Of a stretch of 9,845 nt of DNA, positions 1 to 6,644 are shown one piece after another (within the stretch, counting starts at the first letter, position 1; every line of letters begins with the position of its first letter). This stretch comes from an uncultured Desulfobacterales bacterium. Lineage in GTDB: Bacteria > Desulfobacterota > Desulfobacteria > Desulfobacterales > JAFDCJ01. The notes beneath the pieces were generated by a model, which was not told the origin of the DNA, did no database searches, and worked only from the letters and a program-made list of their open reading frames with translations. The stretch is from the NCBI GenBank assembly GCA_945787595.1, contig CALZJV010000198.1, forward strand, positions 1 to 9,845, written 5' to 3'. Both the position numbers and the translations under genes were made by a program.

Positions 1-85
1 GGAGGAAATTGATGGAAATCCGAAAAAAAGGCGAAAATGGTTAGAGAATCAGGAAGGTGGTTAATTTGACTTTACATAATACGGG

Positions 86-690
86 GCTTCACATAACATG
101 TCCACCTGCTTGCATTTGATAATGGAGGTCGCAATGTCATCCCAGATTCAATAAAGTTGGCAGCTGGCAGAACTGGCCAGGAATACAATATTCGTAAAAA
201 CAGGAAGGGGGCATTCTGGGAGGATCGGTATCATTCAACGGCTGTGGAAAAAAATCGCTATCTAAGGCAATGTATCACTTATATCGATATGAATATGGTT
301 CGTGCCGGCGTGGTAGAGCATCCCACACAATGGGAGTTTTGTGGATATAGGGAAATCCAGAATCCTAGTAAAAGGAAAGGCATTATTGATTTTGATCGGC
401 TGTTGAGCTTGCTGGGCTTTGAAAACTATGATGATTTAAAAGATGCCCACTACAAATGGGTGGAAAGTGCAATCCAAACCGACAATCGTGATAAAGAAAA
501 CAAGTGGACACAAAGCATTGCTGTCGGCAGCAAATCGTTTATTGAGAAGATGAAGGGGGCCCTTGGCTATAGGGCAAGAGGCAGAAAGCTAATTTGTGCT
601 GACGATACATTTGAACTTCGGGAAGTGATAACGCCATTCGGCAATGCTGATAATCTGGATTCCGAGAACACATATTTATGGAATCAATAA
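86..690 (+). pseudogene. REP-associated tyrosine transposase (RAYT, Y1/HUH family), 5'-decayed remnant
   Basis: RAYTs are single-strand DNA transposases related to IS200/IS605 TnpA that mobilise or process REP palindromes. Read from 97, the frame gives HVHLL (the HUH metal-binding motif), then NGGRNVIP, GRTGQEYN, KGAFWEDRYH and YIDMNMVRAG, whose Tyr (codon 280-282) is the expected nucleophile; these blocks are typical of the family. The longest open frame begins only at a TTG (157), inside the conserved domain, so that start cannot be native. Upstream the frame is stopped by TAA at 94-96. Adding one base near 96 would restore an A-S-H-N lead-in (86-96) to HVH, as in the usual T-S-N-H-x-H. A further TAA at 77-79 suggests more damage. 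The start codon and N-terminal portion are therefore lost or scrambled. The C-terminal part (about codon 60 onward) is complete to the TAA at 688. It is almost certainly inactive as a transposase. The family call is secure; the exact lesions are inferred. Confidence 0.82.
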
Positions 691-698
691 CCAGCATC

Positions 699-738
699 CT
701 TAATCGGACAGTTTTTGCATGAAAATAGATCGATTAAG
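699..738. repeat. Inverted repeat (hairpin) just 3' of the RAYT remnant
   Basis: Perfect 8-bp arms CTTAATCG (699-706) and CGATTAAG (731-738) enclose a 24-nt spacer that itself contains TTTT and AAAA runs able to pair. It starts 8 bp after the RAYT stop codon. It could be a REP-like end recognised by the transposase or a simple terminator-like structure; no clean U-tract follows on the plus strand. Confidence 0.5.
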
Positions 739-779
739 ACCGAAATACTGGTGTTTTTAGACCTCTTTTCTCAATTTTT

Positions 780-1847
780 CAATATGTTGCTGTGGCCCGA
801 CCCCAGGACACTACTAAGACGAACGCCTGGCCATCCATAAGAACTTTGTCCTCGACCATTACCTGAAGCAGTTCAACGAAGAAACCATCGCTACCAAACA
901 GCAGAAGCATTGCGGCGAGCCCTGCGTCGCCGTATGCAAGAAGATGAACGGCGAATTCAAGAAGGACTACGAGCCCTATCAAACCATGGGCCCCCTTTCC
1001 GGAATCTTTGATCAACGGGCCGCTGAACAGCTCAACCATCACGCCGATATGCTGGGGTTTGACGGCATTTCCAGCGGCGGAGTAATCGCTTGGCTGATGG
1101 AATGTCTGGCCAAGGAATACCTCAAACCCAAAGATCTGGGGGTAAAGAGAGTCCCCATCTTCAGAGCCAAAGACTTTGATGTGGTCGGGGCCTCCCTGCA
1201 CAATGCCGAGATCGGGATCGGGCTTCTGGATGCAATCATTGACCAACGCGGCTTACTGGATCTCAGTCAGGGAGCAAGAAAACTGGCCCGCCGTCTGGCC
1301 CGAACCCATGACCAGAAAGTGCTGGACGGCTTCCTCTACACGGCCTATGCCCGTAAAGGTTGGATGGTCCCCAATCAATACTGGACTCCCGGAGTCCTCT
1401 CCCCCATGACTATCATGGGGAAATACTACATGTACTACGGGAACGAATTCATTACTCCCCGGGAGCTAGGACGCAAGAATGCCGAGAGAATGACCAAGGA
1501 GCTAGTTCTGGACAATCTCGGGTTTTGCCGTTTCCACCGCGGTTGGGCCGAAGAAATGATGCCCCGATGTTGTCGGGGCCCTAGTCGACATGAAGGAGGA
1601 ATTTCTCGCCAGTATCGAGATTACCGCCAGTCGGATCAGCAGCCGCAACTCTTCGGTTTTCTGGGAGTCGGAACGCAATGTGGACTACGTACATACCTTT
1701 CTGAAACGCGAACGGGATGTCGAAGGCAATACCGATCCGGAACTGCTGAAATGGCTCGATGCCTTCCAAAAAGACAGAAGAGAAGCTTCCCTAAGTTACT
1801 GGTACGAAATGCATAAGGGAGTGCATGAATCCCTGCGGGAATTCTAG
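780..1847 (+). pseudogene. Aldehyde:ferredoxin oxidoreductase (AOR) family, C-terminal half with frameshifts
   Basis: AOR-family enzymes carry a tungsten or molybdenum bis-pterin centre and one [4Fe-4S] cluster and oxidise aldehydes, or act as BamB-like catalytic subunits, in anaerobes. Visible here are the cluster cysteines C-x3-C-x3-C (codons 911, 923, 935), the first pterin motif DMLGFD (1046-1063), and the second, DNLGFC (1511-1528), whose Cys would be the fourth cluster ligand. The N-terminal pterin-binding domain is absent: only about 345-355 of the usual 600-650 residues remain. Two lesions are seen. Near 817 a missing base puts a TAA (815-817) ahead of the frame; restoring it would extend the reading to A-R-P-Q-D-T-T-K-D-E-R. 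At 1562-1565 a C4 run carries one base too many. Removing one C joins ...AEEMMP to DVVGALVDMKEEF and continues to the TAG at 1845, ending with WYEMHKGVHESLREF as in family members. Base composition is GC-richer than the flanks. The substrate cannot be told. Family assignment is strong; pseudogene status follows from truncation plus frameshifts. Confidence 0.82.
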
Positions 1848-1883
1848 CAGGCAGGTCTGCGTCATCGAACCAGCGGATGGACC

Positions 1884-1929
1884 ATGACCGAGAATCGCAC
1901 GCTTCGCTTCGCGATTCCCGGCAGGTCAT
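1884..1929. repeat. 46-bp interrupted palindrome downstream of the AOR remnant (possible REP-like element)
   Basis: Outer arms ATGACC (1884-1889) and GGTCAT (1924-1929) and inner arms GAATCGC (1892-1898) and GCGATTC (1911-1917) are perfectly complementary. The inner loop is 12 nt. The spacers between arms differ in length (2 versus 6 nt). There is no T-tract on either side, so it is a poor intrinsic terminator. With a RAYT remnant in the same window, a dispersed REP-type palindrome is a reasonable alternative, but only one copy is visible here. Confidence 0.5.
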
Positions 1930-1955
1930 CCCATCGTTACTCCAACGAGGCTTGT

Positions 1956-1997
1956 GATATCATCAGCTCCAGCCTTCAAACCTTAGCTGGCGATATC
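1956..1997. repeat. Imperfect hairpin with GATATC ends
   Basis: GATATC (1956-1961) plus AGCT (1965-1968) face AGCT (1985-1988) plus GATATC (1992-1997). The 3-nt spacers pair only partly and the loop is 16 nt. Because GATATC and AGCT are themselves palindromes, the arrangement could also be chance in an AT-rich region. Function unknown. Confidence 0.3.
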
Positions 1998-2562
1998 TGC
2001 TATAAATCTTAGCATTCGACATCATCTAAAATTTTATGATATCTGTTTTATATATAACATTTTCAGTGAGTTATGATATTGGCAAGAAATCTAACAGCGG
2101 AGGTCAAACAATTTAGAGGCAAATTTAGAGCATATCATCAATTTAGCCGGGGTTCAGAGGATCTCAATTTATCACAACGCTTCAAAATTATATAATATTT
2201 GAATGAGTGGTATGTTGTCACCACCGACTCGGCATCCCATCTGACTGCAACGTTAGGTCAATTTCAATCAGCACTGGTATTGATAGACAAGAGAAAATTC
2301 TCACTTTTCCATAATCTTAAATATTGATTGACCGAGCCCTTTCTGTCCTGTGTCAAAAAGCCTGACTTGACAACAGCTATCCCAGTTCGCCGCATATATA
2401 TTAAGCGGTGCATTAAAGTTTTTCAAACTAATACCGATATGCCATTCAATACACAGGGTACATCTCAAAATACATCTTACAATTTCAATTAGAAAGGAGA
2501 TAGTGAACACGCTCATCTAATTTGGCTGCAGTAACAGTTGTCGTCCAGCTTTTACTATTGTT

Positions 2563-2591
2563 AGGATACCTAGCTGATCCGGAAGGATACC
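2563..2591. promoter_or_regulatory. 8-bp direct repeat upstream of the protease gene
   Basis: AGGATACC occurs at 2563-2570 and again at 2584-2591, a centre-to-centre distance of 21 bp, close to two helical turns, and ends about 50 bp before the protease start codon. This geometry would fit a regulator binding one face of the DNA. It is equally compatible with coincidence, and no regulator gene is present in the window. Confidence 0.2.
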
Positions 2592-2625
2592 AGTAAGCCT
2601 TCAATAATAACCATTTTGCATTAAT

Positions 2626-2631
2626 AAGGAG
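2626..2631 (+). promoter_or_regulatory. Ribosome binding site of the protease gene
   Basis: AAGGAG lies 9 nt before the ATG at 2641, a strong match with good spacing. It fixes this ATG as the start, which also gives a proper signal peptide. Confidence 0.8.
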
Positions 2632-2640
2632 TTAAGAATC

Positions 2641-5199
2641 ATGCAAAAGCGAATCCGGCTTTACACTAAATATTGCTTGTACCTCATGGGTTGTGTCTTC
2701 CTATTTTCAAACCTCTGCGGCATAGCTAATGGCGCGGAATACAAACTTCGAGATAACTCCCGGATTAAGGGGAATTTACCGCGAATTCGCGAAATAATTC
2801 GAGTGCATAAGCGGCACAGCGCGCAGCTGATGAACAAGTTTGGAGTATTTGCCACGGCAGCCGGTATTTCGCAAGATGGTGAACCGGTTGTCAAAGTTTT
2901 CACTTCGCAAGCAGGGATCGCCGGCATACCGGATTTTCTGGAAGGGGTTCCGGTAGTGACAGAGATAACGGACAGAGTCTACGCCCTTGCAGAACCACTA
3001 CCCTTGCCGACCGAGAGGTGGGACCGCCCAGTACCGATTGGGATATCAACCGGTCATCCGGCAATTACGGCTGGCACTATCGGTGCCAGAGTTACAGATG
3101 GCTCAACCTTTTATGCGTTGAGCAACAACCATGTTTATGCTGACATCAATAATGCCAACATTGGGGACGATGTTATCCAGCCGGGTACTGCTGACGGCGG
3201 CAGTTTACCAAATGATTTGATCGGCACACTGACCGGTTATGAACCGATCAGATTCTGTCAGGTATTTTGGATTTGGTTGATCTGTTCAGAAACCAATACG
3301 ATCGACGCTGCCATTGCGGATTTATCCTACACATCCGGAGAACCTGATGTGGGAGTTTCCACACCACCCGATGGGTATGGCACACCGAACACCATTATCC
3401 ACCCGGCATACGGTATCCCGGAGGTTATTAATGATGGTGATGAGGATTTAGCGCAGTTACTGGGGCTAAGCGTCCAGAAATACGGCCGGACCACGAGATT
3501 GACCATCGGAACGGTAGACGCTATTAATGCCACGATAGATGTTTGTTATGATCAAGCATGTTCTAACGTCGCAAGATTCGTAGATCAGATCATCATCACA
3601 CCCGGTACTTTCAGTGCTGGCGGCGACTCCGGGTCTTTGATCGTCACCAATGATGACGACAAAAATCCCGTCGCTCTGCTGTATGCCGGCAGCACCTCCC
3701 AAACCATTGCCAACCGGATTGACAGAGTACTCAATGCATTTAATGTAAGCATCGACAGCGAGCCGCCGCCGGTCATTACCTCTATCGAAGTAAATCCTTC
3801 TCCTCCTGAATCTCTTCCAATTATCGAAGTAGGCCAAAATCAGCAGTTCAACGCTGTAGGGAATTTCGACGACGGAAGCCCACCAGCGGACATAACCAAT
3901 AGTGTTGCCTGGAACAGCTCGAATACCGCCGTTGCCACCATCGATTCTTTAGGACAGGCCACGGGTATATCGGAAGGAACAGCGGACATCACCGCCGCCA
4001 AAGACGGCATAACAAGTGATCCTGTTACCCTGACAGTAACCTCACCAACAATCACACTTGAATCCATTACTATCAGTTCCGAATGCGACAGCATAATAAT
4101 AGGTGAAACTTGTATTTTCAGTGCAACCGGTACATATAGTGACGGCGGCACTTCGGACCTCACGTCGGCTGCTGAATGGTCTTCAACAGATGACGACATT
4201 GCTGTCTTCAACGAGCCGGGGATAGCCACTGGAATGGGTGTTGGAACTGTAGAGATACGTGCTTCATTTCAGGAAGTTACGAGTAGCCCTGCAATACTGG
4301 AAGTAACCGCTCCCCCGGTTTCCAGTGGTCCCTATCTCCAGATCGGGAAAGTAGGAATTAGCACTGCTGATTGGACATCGGTAACTCTGGATCACGACTA
4401 CGGCGACGACATGGTCGTGATCTGTACCCCCAATTACGAGTTCGACGCCTTACTCTTGCCGGAGCCTCTGGTGGCACACGTGCAAAACGCTAGCGGAAGC
4501 AGCTTCCAGGTCAAACTCGTCCAGGCTGTCGGGGGAAGCTTCCAAGATGTGTCTGCAGACGTGCACTACATGGTGGTCAAGGCGGGTGTATACACTCTGG
4601 CCGAACACGGTGTCAAGATGGAAGCCGTAAAGTTTAACTCTACCATAACAGACGGGTCAGGTTCATGGGTGGGCCAAAACCGTTCCTACACTAACTCATA
4701 TACTAATCCTGTGGTAGTGGGACAGGTGATGACATACAATGCAGATCGCGACTGGTACTGGTCCGTTTTCTGGTGCCGAGGCTCTTCCAGAACTAGCCCT
4801 CCATCGAGCACTGCACTATGGGTCGGCAAACATAAAGCGCAGGATCCACGAGTAGTCAATAATGAGACGCTTGGCTATGTTGTGATCGAAGCCGGAGAAG
4901 GTGAGATGGACACAGCGAGCGGTACAGCGAGGTACTTTGCGGCGCTAGGTTCTGACATAGTAAGAGGAATTGGCAACACCCCTCCTTACACTTACTCACT
5001 AAACAGTCTCTCTTTCACCCCTTCAACCGCCATTCTCAGTCAAGCTGCTATGGACGGTGGAGACGGTGGTTGGGCAGTGCTCTATGGACCCAGTCCGGTT
5101 ACATATAGCTCATTGAAATTAGCCATCGAAGAAGATATGGCCTGGGATTCCGAGCGAAGGCACACTACTGAACAGGTGGGATACATTGTTTTTGAATAG
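2641..5199 (+). CDS. Exported chymotrypsin-fold serine protease with propeptide-like, Big2 and C-terminal repeat domains
   Basis: 852 residues, predicted secreted. Residues 1-32 form a signal peptide (basic start, hydrophobic L13-F22, cleavage around NGA|EY). Residues about 50-117 form a small alpha/beta domain ending in GVPVV...VYAL that fits a propeptide. Residues about 130-370 are the protease domain, with the likely triad H164 (SNNHVYAD), D222 (NTIDAAIADL) and S330 (GGDSGSLIV). Four cysteines (C206, C215, C302, C307) could form disulfides. Residues about 378-467 and 470-557 are two Big2-like Ig domains (pattern W-x-S-x-x-x-x-x-A followed by G-x-A-T-G-x-x-x-G-T). Residues about 562-852 contain three diverged repeats, ending in VHYMVV (642-647), LGYVVIE (744-750) and VGYIVFE (846-852), probably beta-rich and possibly for surface or carbohydrate binding. 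Family knowledge supports secreted proteolysis; the substrate is unknown. No sortase motif or membrane anchor is seen. A free-standing copy of the propeptide-like domain is encoded just downstream. The frame is intact. Confidence 0.85.
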   Translation: MQKRIRLYTKYCLYLMGCVFLFSNLCGIANGAEYKLRDNSRIKGNLPRIREIIRVHKRHSAQLMNKFGVFATAAGISQDGEPVVKVFTSQAGIAGIPDFLEGVPVVTEITDRVYALAEPLPLPTERWDRPVPIGISTGHPAITAGTIGARVTDGSTFYALSNNHVYADINNANIGDDVIQPGTADGGSLPNDLIGTLTGYEPIRFCQVFWIWLICSETNTIDAAIADLSYTSGEPDVGVSTPPDGYGTPNTIIHPAYGIPEVINDGDEDLAQLLGLSVQKYGRTTRLTIGTVDAINATIDVCYDQACSNVARFVDQIIITPGTFSAGGDSGSLIVTNDDDKNPVALLYAGSTSQTIANRIDRVLNAFNVSIDSEPPPVITSIEVNPSPPESLPIIEVGQNQQFNAVGNFDDGSPPADITNSVAWNSSNTAVATIDSLGQATGISEGTADITAAKDGITSDPVTLTVTSPTITLESITISSECDSIIIGETCIFSATGTYSDGGTSDLTSAAEWSSTDDDIAVFNEPGIATGMGVGTVEIRASFQEVTSSPAILEVTAPPVSSGPYLQIGKVGISTADWTSVTLDHDYGDDMVVICTPNYEFDALLLPEPLVAHVQNASGSSFQVKLVQAVGGSFQDVSADVHYMVVKAGVYTLAEHGVKMEAVKFNSTITDGSGSWVGQNRSYTNSYTNPVVVGQVMTYNADRDWYWSVFWCRGSSRTSPPSSTALWVGKHKAQDPRVVNNETLGYVVIEAGEGEMDTASGTARYFAALGSDIVRGIGNTPPYTYSLNSLSFTPSTAILSQAAMDGGDGGWAVLYGPSPVTYSSLKLAIEEDMAWDSERRHTTEQVGYIVFE

Positions 5200-5219
5200 C
5201 TAAATTGTTAAAACTGACC

Positions 5220-5241
5220 GGGGAGGGATAAGTCCCTCCCC
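5220..5241 (+). terminator. GC-rich hairpin 20 bp after the protease stop codon
   Basis: A perfect 9-bp stem GGGGAGGGA (5220-5228) / TCCCTCCCC (5233-5241) has a TAAG loop. It is very stable but is followed by TTGAATG, not a T-tract. It may pause or weakly terminate transcription, or protect the 3' end of the protease mRNA. Confidence 0.55.
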
Positions 5242-5274
5242 TTGAATGCTCAGTTGAGAAAAAAATCTGATGTG

Positions 5275-5307
5275 AAATGGGGCGATAGTTGTGGTACCCC
5301 ATTTTTT
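5275..5307 (+). terminator. Intrinsic terminator between protease and small propeptide-like gene
   Basis: Arms AAATGGGG (5275-5282) and CCCCATTT (5297-5304) enclose a 14-nt loop, and the 3' arm runs into six consecutive T's (5302-5307). This is a classic rho-independent layout, although four of its eight pairs are A-T or T-A. It ends 33 nt before the preferred start of the next gene, so readthrough or an undetected promoter would be needed to express that gene. Confidence 0.6.
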
Positions 5308-5340
5308 CCTATGAAAGAGAAAAAGAGAGAAAAGTTGTTT

Positions 5341-5712
5341 ATGCGTTTCACTGTCAACCCTAATTATTCTTACCTGATAATAAAAATTATTATTTTTAGC
5401 ACAGGAATGTTTCTAATCTGTGGTAGTACTGCATCTAGTGCTAACGAAACCGGTGAGAATGGGGAAAAAAATAAACATATGGTGCAAAAGCCAATCGAAG
5501 AAGTGCTCAAGGGACACACCAATAGGCTGATGTCAATCCCTGGAGTGTCAGGCACGGCACAAAGCCTTTGTGAGGGACAACCCTGCATCAAAGTCTTTGT
5601 CATCAAAAAAACACCGGAGCTGGAACAGAAGATTCCAAGTATCCTCGGTGGTTATCCGGTAGTGATACAAGAGACGGGGAAGTTTCGGGCGCTTCCCGAA
5701 AACCAGGATTGA
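5341..5712 (+). CDS. Small exported protein with a stand-alone protease-propeptide-like domain
   Basis: 123 residues from the ATG at 5341. The frame is open back to a TTG at 5242, but that region contains the terminator and no signal-like sequence. An in-frame ATG at 5311 is a second option with no ribosome site, while 5341 has only a weak purine-rich AGAGAGAAAAG upstream. Residues 1-35 look like a signal peptide (hydrophobic L12-C27, cleavage near ASSA|NE). The mature part (about 48-119) aligns by eye with residues 51-117 of the upstream protease. Both share the order V-x-K-x-H, L-M, G-V, T-A, G-x-P, K-V-F, I-P, L-x-G, P-V-V, T and A-L. Two cysteines, C77 and C82, are specific to this copy. 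Such a domain without a protease suggests an inhibitor or folding helper for the neighbouring enzyme. It might instead be a duplicated protease cut short by the TGA at 5710, although no protease motifs follow. The homology is visible; the role is inferred. Confidence 0.7.
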   Translation: MRFTVNPNYSYLIIKIIIFSTGMFLICGSTASSANETGENGEKNKHMVQKPIEEVLKGHTNRLMSIPGVSGTAQSLCEGQPCIKVFVIKKTPELEQKIPSILGGYPVVIQETGKFRALPENQD

Positions 5713-5757
5713 CGACCAATAATCAAGAATGTCAGATCATACCGGTACAAGCATAAT

Positions 5758-5781
5758 GGTCTATATTCGATGGAATAGACC
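5758..5781 (+). terminator. Hairpin 45 bp after the propeptide-like gene, possible terminator
   Basis: GGTCTAT (5758-5764) pairs with ATAGACC (5775-5781). An alternative register pairs GGTCTA-TTC with GAATAGACC around a two-base bulge and leaves a tight GATG loop. There is no real T-run afterwards, so termination here would be weak or factor-dependent. Confidence 0.35.
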
Positions 5782-6024
5782 TTAGTGCATGTCTTTGGAA
5801 TTGAGATAGGTAGGTTTCAGTCTCAAAACACCTCGAGCCTCCCGTAATCCTATCTTCCCTCCAGATTCAAAATAGTCTATTCTTGCTGCAAGCCGAAAGA
5901 AATCACTCTAGGCTGTACACGTAGCTAAGGAATTCTACATCCATGGCACTCATTGAGGTCCAGAGAACGACGCTGATGATTAAAGAACCCAGTAATAATC
6001 GTGAGAGGTGAAGTATCTAAACGA

Positions 6025-6052
6025 AGGCAGGGGCAGCAAAATGGTCCTGCCT
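6025..6052. repeat. Inverted repeat in gene-poor region
   Basis: Perfect 7-bp arms AGGCAGG (6025-6031) and CCTGCCT (6046-6052) enclose a 14-nt loop. No T-tract or neighbouring gene gives it an obvious role. Confidence 0.3.
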
Positions 6053-6182
6053 CATAATTGTGCTATCCCCAACGAACATGCAATTTTCCAGCGCTGCCAA
6101 GTCTTCTGGCTACAATACCTATTCTCAACATTGGATTGATTACATATTGATTTATATAATCATTACAATTGCGTAAGTACAG

Positions 6183-6371
6183 GTGTCATCATTCGTGACT
6201 GTCAGGTCAAGTAAATCTTGTTTAGCTTCCGGAAGTTACAATATAAAAAGGAAACATAAAGAGAATCCGGAATTTTCGGCTAACAAACGATGGTTTTCCA
6301 CTTGGGCAAAAACAAATGGTCAGTGGAAACTTATCTTTTATCATCGTGAGTTTATAGATGAGAGGTATTAA
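6183..6371 (+). pseudogene. Possible C-terminal fragment of an NTF2/SnoaL-like (DUF4440-type) protein
   Basis: A 62-codon open frame contains LASGSY (codons 15-20) and, further on, RWFSTWAKTNGQWKLIFYH. This resembles the last two strands of NTF2-like fold proteins of the SnoaL/DUF4440 type, where W-x-K-x-x-G-x-W-x-L-x-x-x-H is typical. Intact members are about 120-150 residues; the N-terminal half, with its helices and pocket residues, is missing. The GTG at 6183 has no ribosome site. Upstream sequence in other frames (around 6178-6215) could be frameshifted remains of the preceding strand. It is probably a decayed fragment, but a chance open frame cannot be excluded. Confidence 0.35.
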
Positions 6372-6460
6372 GTTCAAATATTTTTTGTTTTGAGTCGCTG
6401 CGCAAACCTCACAGGCTCATTATTATCAGTTTATTTGTAAAACTTTTTGTTGCTCCAACG

Positions 6461-6481
6461 AATCAGCAATGAAGGCTGATT
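6461..6481. repeat. Short perfect hairpin
   Basis: AATCAGC (6461-6467) and GCTGATT (6475-6481) form a 7-bp stem with a 7-nt loop. No T-tract follows on either strand. Confidence 0.3.
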
Positions 6482-6621
6482 GAACATATCTGCTATATAT
6501 CTATAATCAAAACAATAGGTTAAAATTTATGATACTCAAATGATATCTCCACTTGGCCATAAGAGAAAAGTGCCCTTTTTGGTTTGCTGAATGCCGAAGA
6601 TTTTGACAACCCTTTAATAAA

Positions 6622-6644
6622 ATCCGGTAAAGCTGTGACCGGAT
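6622..6644. repeat. Short perfect hairpin
   Basis: ATCCGGT (6622-6628) and ACCGGAT (6638-6644) form a 7-bp stem with a 9-nt loop. It could be an operator-like palindrome or a decayed terminator; nothing adjacent decides between these. Confidence 0.3.

Larger units (their letters stand above)
1930..2640. other. AT-rich intergenic region without a convincing gene
   Basis: About 700 bp between the AOR remnant and the protease gene. It holds an imperfect hairpin at 1956-1997 (GATATC/AGCT arms repeated in inverted order) and a short GAGAA-AA-TTCTC palindrome at 2290-2301. Short open stretches on both strands show no recognisable domain. A good Shine-Dalgarno-like AAAGGAG (2493-2499) leads only into a five-codon GTG frame. 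The promoter of the downstream protease gene probably lies in the last 150 bp, but no convincing -35/-10 pair was found. Confidence 0.5.
5713..6182. other. Intergenic region with hairpins and no recognised gene
   Basis: About 470 bp in which no open frame of useful length or recognisable domain was found on either strand. A 22-codon ATG frame (about 5942-6010) has no ribosome site and no recognisable similarity. The two clearest structures are the hairpins at 5758-5781 and 6025-6052, listed separately. Confidence 0.5.

Noticed and set aside
2..64. Open reading frame entering the window, lysine-rich, ending in TAA at 62-64
   Set aside because: It could be the end of an upstream gene or a scrambled part of the RAYT (K-R-R-K-W-L is reminiscent), but 20 codons are too few to support either.
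779..1246. 155-codon minus-strand open frame
   Set aside because: It lies antisense to the AOR remnant, whose plus-strand frame shows clear family motifs; the minus translation has none.
2301..2516. 71-codon minus-strand open frame in the gap before the protease
   Set aside because: No recognisable domain, no ribosome site, Cys/Ile-rich composition unlike the neighbouring genes; treated as chance in AT-rich sequence.
2493..2520. Strong ribosome-site-like AAAGGAG followed by a five-codon GTG frame
   Set aside because: Spacing is too short and the frame too small; no attenuator structure follows that would make it a leader peptide.
5242..5340. N-terminal extension of the small propeptide-like protein from TTG at 5242 or ATG at 5311
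   Set aside because: 5242 lies at the base of one hairpin and its coding would run through a terminator; neither start has a ribosome site. The ATG at 5341 leads directly into a signal peptide.
5341..5430. Lipoprotein lipobox at MFLIC in the small protein
   Set aside because: The residue before Cys is Ile, not Gly/Ala/Ser, so lipid modification is not supported; ordinary signal peptidase cleavage is more likely.
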